DNA from: JAVBUY01 sp031552735
Lineage (GTDB): Bacteria > Bacillota > Clostridia > Christensenellales > Aristaeellaceae
NCBI GenBank assembly: GCA_031552735.1
Contig: JAVBMF010000044.1
Coordinates: forward strand, 1-6,624
Direction of reading: 5' to 3'
Length of the DNA stretch: 6,624 bases
The notes under the pieces are model-generated. The model ran no database searches and had not been told where the DNA came from. It saw only the letters and a program-made list of their open reading frames with translations. The position numbers and the translations under genes were made by a program. This document shows positions 5,109-6,624 of this stretch, one piece after another; the first letter of the stretch is position 1; the number at the start of each line of letters is the position of its first letter.

Positions 5109-6160
5109 ATGTTTTCCCCCGCCAGCACGGCCAGTGCCGCTTTTTTTGCCGCGCGCATCGCGGTCGGGATGGGCAGCGCATCCAGCGCCGCCGCGTCCAC
5201 CCACGCGCCGTCGGGCAGCCCGGTCGCGCGTGTCGTTTCTACTAAATGCAGTCGCATTTGCCACACGATGTGTGTGAACACATGCCGTGCGTCGCCCAGA
5301 TCGCGCACATATCGCACATCCAGGCCCCGCATTTGCAGCGCGCGCATCAGCTCGCCCGGTGCCTGCGCGTCCAGCATGTTCGGAAACTGCCACAACCCAC
5401 CCAGCAGCTTTTCGCTCCGTTTCTCCACCAGCACCTTGCCGCCGCAATGCACCACGGCCACGCCGCGCAGTTCCACACGGGGCATGCGCGCGCGCTGTTT
5501 GACCGGCAGCAGGTCGGCATCTCCCGCCACGCACGCATCGCACTGCGCGGCCACCGGGCAGCGCTCGCAGGCCGGTGTACCGGGCACGCATACGCGCGCA
5601 CCCAGTTCCATCATCGCATTGGTAAAGTCGCCGACGCGCGCCTCGGGCACCAGCGCCGTCGCCCGCGCGCGTATCTCCCGGCGCACCGATGGGATGGTCA
5701 CTTCCTCGCGGATGCCGCACGCGCGCGCGATGACGCGTTCCACATTGCCATCCACCGCCGCCACGCGCTGCCCGAACGCGATGCTGGCAATCGCCCCGGC
5801 GGTATACGCGCCAATGCCGGGCAGCTTTTCCAGCAGCTCGGCAGTTTCTGGCATGCGCCCGCCGTATTGCGCCACCACGCACCGCGCCGCCTTTTGCAGA
5901 TTGCGCGCACGGCTGTAGTAGCCCAGCCCTTCCCACGCCTTGAGCACCTCCTGCTCTGGCGCGTCGGCCAACGCGCGCACATCCAAAAAGCGCGCAAGAA
6001 ACCGCTCGTAGTAGCCCACGACGGTTTCCGCGCGCGTCTGTTGCAGCATAATTTCCGACACCCAGATCGCGTAGGGATCACTGGTGTGCCGCCACGGCAG
6101 ATCGCGATGCCCCGCGTCATACCACGCGAGCAGCCGCGCGGCAAATTGTGCTTTATCCAT
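5099..6160 (-). CDS. mutY: A/G-specific adenine DNA glycosylase MutY
   Basis: MutY removes adenine mispaired with 8-oxoguanine, preventing G:C to T:A mutations. The 353-residue length is normal. Visible parts: LPWR at 21-24 and the catalytic glutamate E36 in SEIMLQQT; helix-hairpin-helix LPGIGAYTAGAIASIAFG (113-130); catalytic aspartate D137 in VDGNVERV; and the 4Fe-4S cluster loop C191-x6-C198-x2-C201-x5-C207. A C-terminal NUDIX-like 8-oxoG-recognition domain (~229-345) contains GGLWQFPNML and FTHIVW. E36 together with the C-terminal domain separates it from endonuclease III. The ATG at 6160-6158 has AGGGAAGG (6170-6177) upstream. It is the first gene of an operon with the radical SAM gene, which it overlaps by 10 bp. 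Confidence 0.97.
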   Translation of the reverse strand: MDKAQFAARLLAWYDAGHRDLPWRHTSDPYAIWVSEIMLQQTRAETVVGYYERFLARFLDVRALADAPEQEVLKAWEGLGYYSRARNLQKAARCVVAQYGGRMPETAELLEKLPGIGAYTAGAIASIAFGQRVAAVDGNVERVIARACGIREEVTIPSVRREIRARATALVPEARVGDFTNAMMELGARVCVPGTPACERCPVAAQCDACVAGDADLLPVKQRARMPRVELRGVAVVHCGGKVLVEKRSEKLLGGLWQFPNMLDAQAPGELMRALQMRGLDVRYVRDLGDARHVFTHIVWQMRLHLVETTRATGLPDGAWVDAAALDALPIPTAMRAAKKAALAVLAGENICE

Positions 6161-6189
6161 CGGGTTTGTCCTTCCCTCTCTTGCTGATC

Positions 6190-6218
6190 ATTGTATCACG
6201 CGTCTTTCACCGCGTCCA
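6190..6218 (-). promoter_or_regulatory. putative sigma-A promoter of mutY operon
   Basis: On the minus strand TGGACG (6218-6213; four of six to TTGACA) and TACAAT (6195-6190; five of six to TATAAT) are spaced by 17 bp, and the -10 is about 30 bases from the mutY ATG. A six-pair inverted repeat, CACCGC (6208-6213) with GCGGTG (6222-6227), reaches into the -35 and could be an operator or chance. Confidence 0.5.
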
Positions 6219-6318
6219 CCAGCGGTGTGCAAAAACAAATTTTCGTTTTTTCTTAAAGCGGAGAAAAATGAAGATATTCGCAGCATCGAGCCGATAACAA
6301 AAGTATTTCCAGTTTCTC

Positions 6319-6347
6319 TTGCGTTTTTGCCGAAATATCGCTATAAT
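6319..6347 (+). promoter_or_regulatory. sigma-A promoter of groES(-groEL)
   Basis: A perfect TATAAT at 6342-6347 is preceded at 17 bp by TTGCGT (6319-6324), a weak but correctly placed -35. The predicted start near 6354 puts the CIRCE element inside the transcribed leader, as in many Firmicutes heat-shock operons. Confidence 0.75.
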
Positions 6348-6404
6348 CTGCTGTTGGTACCTCTTGCCACCGGACACGACAGGGGGTAAACTAACAATGT
6401 TCGT

Positions 6405-6431
6405 TTAGCACTCACTAGATAAGAGTGCTAA
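6405..6431 (+). promoter_or_regulatory. CIRCE operator (HrcA binding site)
   Basis: TTAGCACTC (6405-6413), a 9-base spacer (6414-6422) and GAGTGCTAA (6423-6431) form a perfect 9-9-9 match to the CIRCE consensus. The HrcA repressor binds this site and shuts off groESL or dnaK operons until heat stress titrates the chaperonin. It lies 52 bases upstream of the groES ATG. Confidence 0.98.
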
Positions 6432-6470
6432 CAATAACCTTCCGCAGCCATGGCTGCCCAGGATAATCGA

Positions 6471-6476
6471 AGGAGG
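6471..6476 (+). promoter_or_regulatory. groES ribosome binding site
   Basis: AGGAGG, a full Shine-Dalgarno match, is 7 nt before the ATG at 6484 and fixes the groES start. Confidence 0.9.
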
Positions 6477-6483
6477 AGCAACT

Positions 6484-6624
6484 ATGAACGTCAAACCCCT
6501 CAGCGACCGCGTCGTCATCAAGAACATCGAAGCCGAGGAAACCACCAAGTCCGGCATCGTGCTGCCCGGCGCGGCCAAGGAAAAGCCGCAGATGGCCGAG
6601 GTACTGGCCGTTGGCCCTGGCGGC
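6484..6624 (+). CDS. groES: co-chaperonin GroES, N-terminal half (runs off window)
   Basis: Forty-seven codons are present of a family that is usually about 94-97 residues. The sequence opens MNVKPLSDRVVIK, the conserved GroES start, and contains the mobile loop around residues 17-33 with the GroEL-contacting IVL at 25-27 (SGIVLPGAA). It then runs through KPQMAEVLAVGPGG. GroES caps the GroEL ring and helps fold proteins in the cytoplasm. A consensus ribosome binding site, a sigma-A promoter and a CIRCE element lie upstream, so HrcA-controlled heat-shock expression is expected, with groEL likely following outside the window. Confidence 0.97.
   Translation, partial: MNVKPLSDRVVIKNIEAEETTKSGIVLPGAAKEKPQMAEVLAVGPGG

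Larger units (their letters stand above)
6161..6483. other. divergent intergenic region mutY/groES (no gene)
   Basis: These 323 bases hold no convincing gene. From left to right they contain the mutY ribosome binding site and promoter, a CACCGC/GCGGTG inverted repeat, an A+T-rich stretch (about 6228-6320) with no recognised motif, the groES promoter, a leader of ~50 nt, the CIRCE operator and the groES ribosome binding site. The octamer CTAACAAT occurs twice in the same direction, at 6391-6398 and 6428-6435, the second copy overlapping the right CIRCE arm; its meaning is unknown. The composition change from the very GC-rich genes to this AT-rich block is normal for a promoter region. Confidence 0.8.

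Noticed and set aside
3366..5918. An 850-codon open frame on the plus strand across the radical SAM and mutY genes
   Set aside because: It lies antisense to two genes with full catalytic motifs, its product is low-complexity (R, Q, A, P, H rich) with no domain, and such frames arise from GC-rich third codon positions.
5109..5936. Upstream extension of the radical SAM frame through mutY (minus strand)
   Set aside because: The frame is open only by composition; family homology begins at MRVTLVAIN (5108), which has a ribosome binding site, and the extension overlaps confident mutY coding.
1..6624. CRISPR array, tRNA, rRNA or riboswitch
   Set aside because: No spaced direct repeats, no tRNA cloverleaf or conserved rRNA segment, and no recognisable riboswitch core were seen on either strand.

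Overview
The window looks like chromosomal DNA from a GC-rich, endospore-forming member of the Clostridia, probably an uncultured or gut-type lineage. The evidence is a spoVA sporulation operon, a CIRCE-controlled groES start, strong Shine-Dalgarno sites and heavy GC bias at third codon positions. Species-level assignment is not possible from the sequence alone.

Layout. (1) At the left edge, 1-83 (-), is the first 27 codons of a ParA/Soj-type ATPase of the kind common on Firmicutes integrative conjugative elements (ICEs). (2) From 143 to 2609 (-) lies a spoVA operon read right to left: a 56-residue single-helix membrane protein, spoVAA, spoVAB, a previously unlisted 43-codon ORF, spoVAC, and a spoVAD that stops matching its family after about residue 213. 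The operon is headed by a sigma-G/F-like promoter (CATACTA). (3) At 2873-3397 (+) is a secreted protein of unknown function with its own sigma-A promoter. It ends in a bidirectional terminator that it shares with the convergent operon. (4) From 3444 to 6160 (-) is a two-gene operon of mutY followed by a B12-binding-domain radical SAM protein (DUF4080 type), overlapping by 10 bp. (5) The divergent region 6161-6483 holds the mutY promoter, a sigma-A promoter for groES and a perfect CIRCE operator. groES starts at 6484 (+) and runs off the window.

The most notable observation is at the left end. spoVAD, needed for dipicolinic acid uptake into the forespore, loses roughly its last third exactly where lower-GC DNA with an ICE-type parA begins. 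This could be an element inserted into spoVAD, possibly one that excises during sporulation as skin does in sigK, or a dead gene, or an assembly join. The window cannot tell these apart because the far side of the element is not included. Secondary points are the two small ORFs built into the spoVA operon with strong ribosome binding sites.
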